A stretch of DNA of 64,000 nucleotides from Phoebastria nigripes (lineage: Eukaryota; Chordata; Aves; Procellariiformes; Diomedeidae): the NCBI GenBank assembly GCA_035582835.1, contig JAYKAV010003077.1, forward strand, positions 1,534,907-1,598,906, written 5' to 3'. Below, piece by piece: positions 62,701 through 64,000 of the stretch (positions within the stretch are counted from its first letter, which is position 1; each line of letters starts with the position of its first letter). The notes under the pieces were generated by a model that saw only the letters and a list, made by a program, of their open reading frames with translations, was not told the origin of the DNA and made no database searches. The translations under genes were made by a program, and so were the position numbers.

Positions 62701-63077
62701 GAGGTGATAGTATGGGAGAAAGTATGCAGGTGTTTGCTCATAGGNTGCAGCTAAAGCTTGGAGGAAGAGGAGGGCTAGGAGGTTTGCTCTGTTCCTTTTT
62801 TTATTTCAGTGATCCTAAAACAGGTCAGGGTACAAGCAAATAAGNTTAGCATCTCATTGAACCATAGGGAATAGTTGAAGACTTGTAGTTACACACTGAA
62901 GGCAGAACTCTGTCTGTTTTGTGGAGAGNGTTTTTATTCCCAGGAGTCTTGGTAAGTCTTGCGTTTTGCTGAGATCTTGTCGTATGTGTTGGGCTGATTG
63001 TCTAATGATCAAAGTGGCCCCTGTTTGTTTAGTATCTCTGCATCTCACAGACTTAAATGTTTTTTGATTGTTTGGGG

Positions 63078-63106
63078 TTTTGTTTGTTTGTTTGTTTGTT
63101 GTTTTG
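63078..63106 (+). repeat. (TGTT)n simple repeat
   Basis: About seven tandem TGTT units in a T/G-rich stretch, directly upstream of the CR1 element by roughly 200 bp. Confidence 0.8.
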
Positions 63107-63314
63107 TCATGTTNGTTAAGAGGAGTTTTGTAATTGGGGAACCCTGTCAAAGAAAAATGAAGTTCAATGTTGCATGGAGCTGGTAAAGGAGGAGGGGATG
63201 AGACCTCACCTGTGGTTTCCCAAGTTCATCCTTTTCACCAGCTTGGTAGGCATCTTTAGCAGTGTTGTTACTCTAGAGACCAGGTAGCCAGATAAATCAT
63301 GAGTTAGGAAGGAG

Positions 63315-64000
63315 AGGAGGGATGCAGAATAACATCTTCAATAGTCAGACCAGCCACCCTCAGGGTATTCAGCCCCCTGAGCTGGAAGACGGGGACGGTG
63401 AGCGGGATAAACCCCCCATAATCCAGGAGGAAGCGGTGAACGACCTGCTACGCCACCTGGACGCTCACAAGTCCATGGGGACGGATGGGATCCACCCGAG
63501 AGTGCTGAGGGAGCTGGCGGAGGAGCTTGCCAAGCCGCTCTCCATCATTTATCAGCGGTCCTGGTTAACGGGGGAGGTCCCGGACGACTGGAGGCTTNCC
63601 ANTGTGANNCCCATCTACAAGAAGGGCTGGAAGGAGGACCCGGGGAACTACAGGCCTGTCAGCCTGACCTCGGTGCCGGGGAAGATTATGGAGCGGGTCA
63701 TCTTGAGGGTGCTCGCAAGCCATGTGCGGGACAACCAGGGGATCAGGCCCAGCCAGCACGGGTTCATGAAAGGCAGGTCCTGCTTNACCAACCTGATCTC
63801 CTTCTATGACCAGGTGACCCGCCTGGTGGATGAGGGAAAGGCTGTGGATGTGGTCTACCTGGACTTCAGTAAAGCCTTCGACACCGTCTCCCACAGCATC
63901 CTCCTAGAGAAGCTGGCGGCTCATGGCCTAGACAGGTGTACTCTGCGCTGGGTAAAAAACTGGCTGGGCGGCCAGCCCAGAGAGTTGTGGTGAATGGAGC
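63315..64000 (+). mobile_element. CR1 LINE fragment, reverse-transcriptase part of ORF2 (cut by window end)
   Basis: The + strand frame 63,322-63,993 encodes the typical CR1 ORF2 region: QPPELEDGDGE near the start, [62 protein letters not shown], and LDFSKAFDTVSHSILLEKL, the reverse-transcriptase region with its first catalytic Asp. The YADD-type motif would lie beyond the window. CR1 is the dominant LINE of birds and reptiles and inserts as 5'-truncated copies; the 5' limit here is set where similarity fades and is approximate. Near 63,972 one base appears to be missing: the frame stops at TGA 63,991, while the next frame continues with QRVVVNG-type codons. Five of the window's Ns fall inside 63,598-63,786. 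The copy looks young but is broken. Confidence 0.93.

Larger units (their letters stand above)
58421..63300. other. Intergenic sequence downstream, last part
   Basis: Mixed-composition DNA with no supportable gene. It contains an A-rich run near 58,945-58,975, a MIR-like relic at about 59,575-59,720 and a (TGTT)n repeat at 63,078-63,106. Open frames are short and unrecognised. Confidence 0.65.

Overview
The window looks like vertebrate nuclear DNA, most probably from a bird. It contains the 3' half of the neurodevelopmental gene AUTS2 on the + strand: 13 coding exons (7 to 19 in human numbering), all intervening introns, the stop codon and the 3' UTR. Three things point to a bird: a well-preserved CR1-type LINE at the right edge, little other interspersed repeat DNA, and compact introns (exons 7-19 span about 26.5 kb). 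The species cannot be told from the sequence. Isolated N bases throughout suggest a draft assembly.

Layout. 1-23,164 is the 3' part of the long intron upstream of exon 7; I see no coding exon in it. It holds a degraded ancient CR1/L3-type LINE (about 15.6-16.6 kb), a few simple-sequence or palindromic elements and possible enhancer-like AT-rich blocks. 23,165-49,699 holds the 13 coding exons, each with GT/AG borders and phases that join into one open frame of 1,011 codons (the first shared with the upstream exon) ending at TAA 49,697-49,699. 49,700 to about 51,588 is the 3' UTR, with several candidate polyadenylation signals. About 51.6-63.3 kb is intergenic, with GC-rich patches at 56.9-57.5 kb and 58.1-58.4 kb; the second carries YY1-like and CTCF-like motifs. 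From about 63.3 kb to the end is a CR1 LINE reverse-transcriptase fragment cut by the window edge.

Function. From published work on the family, AUTS2 is a nuclear regulator that joins PCGF3/5-type PRC1 complexes and recruits p300 through a histidine-dipeptide (HX) repeat, turning a repressive complex into an activating one in neurons. The p300-binding HX repeat, a PPPY motif, the proline-rich regions, the family-defining [12 protein letters not shown] segment and the poly-His/RDP-rich C-terminus are all visible. Exons 10-14 are five consecutive phase-0 exons, so this part of the protein can be varied by exon skipping without frame loss.

There is no operon, CRISPR array, rRNA or tRNA gene that I can support, and I found no convincing new biological system. 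The most useful leads are the modular exon block, the tandem splice acceptor of exon 8, the downstream YY1/CTCF-like element and a perfect CSL/E-box palindrome in intron 6. Family assignments and human comparisons are from memory and were not checked by alignment.
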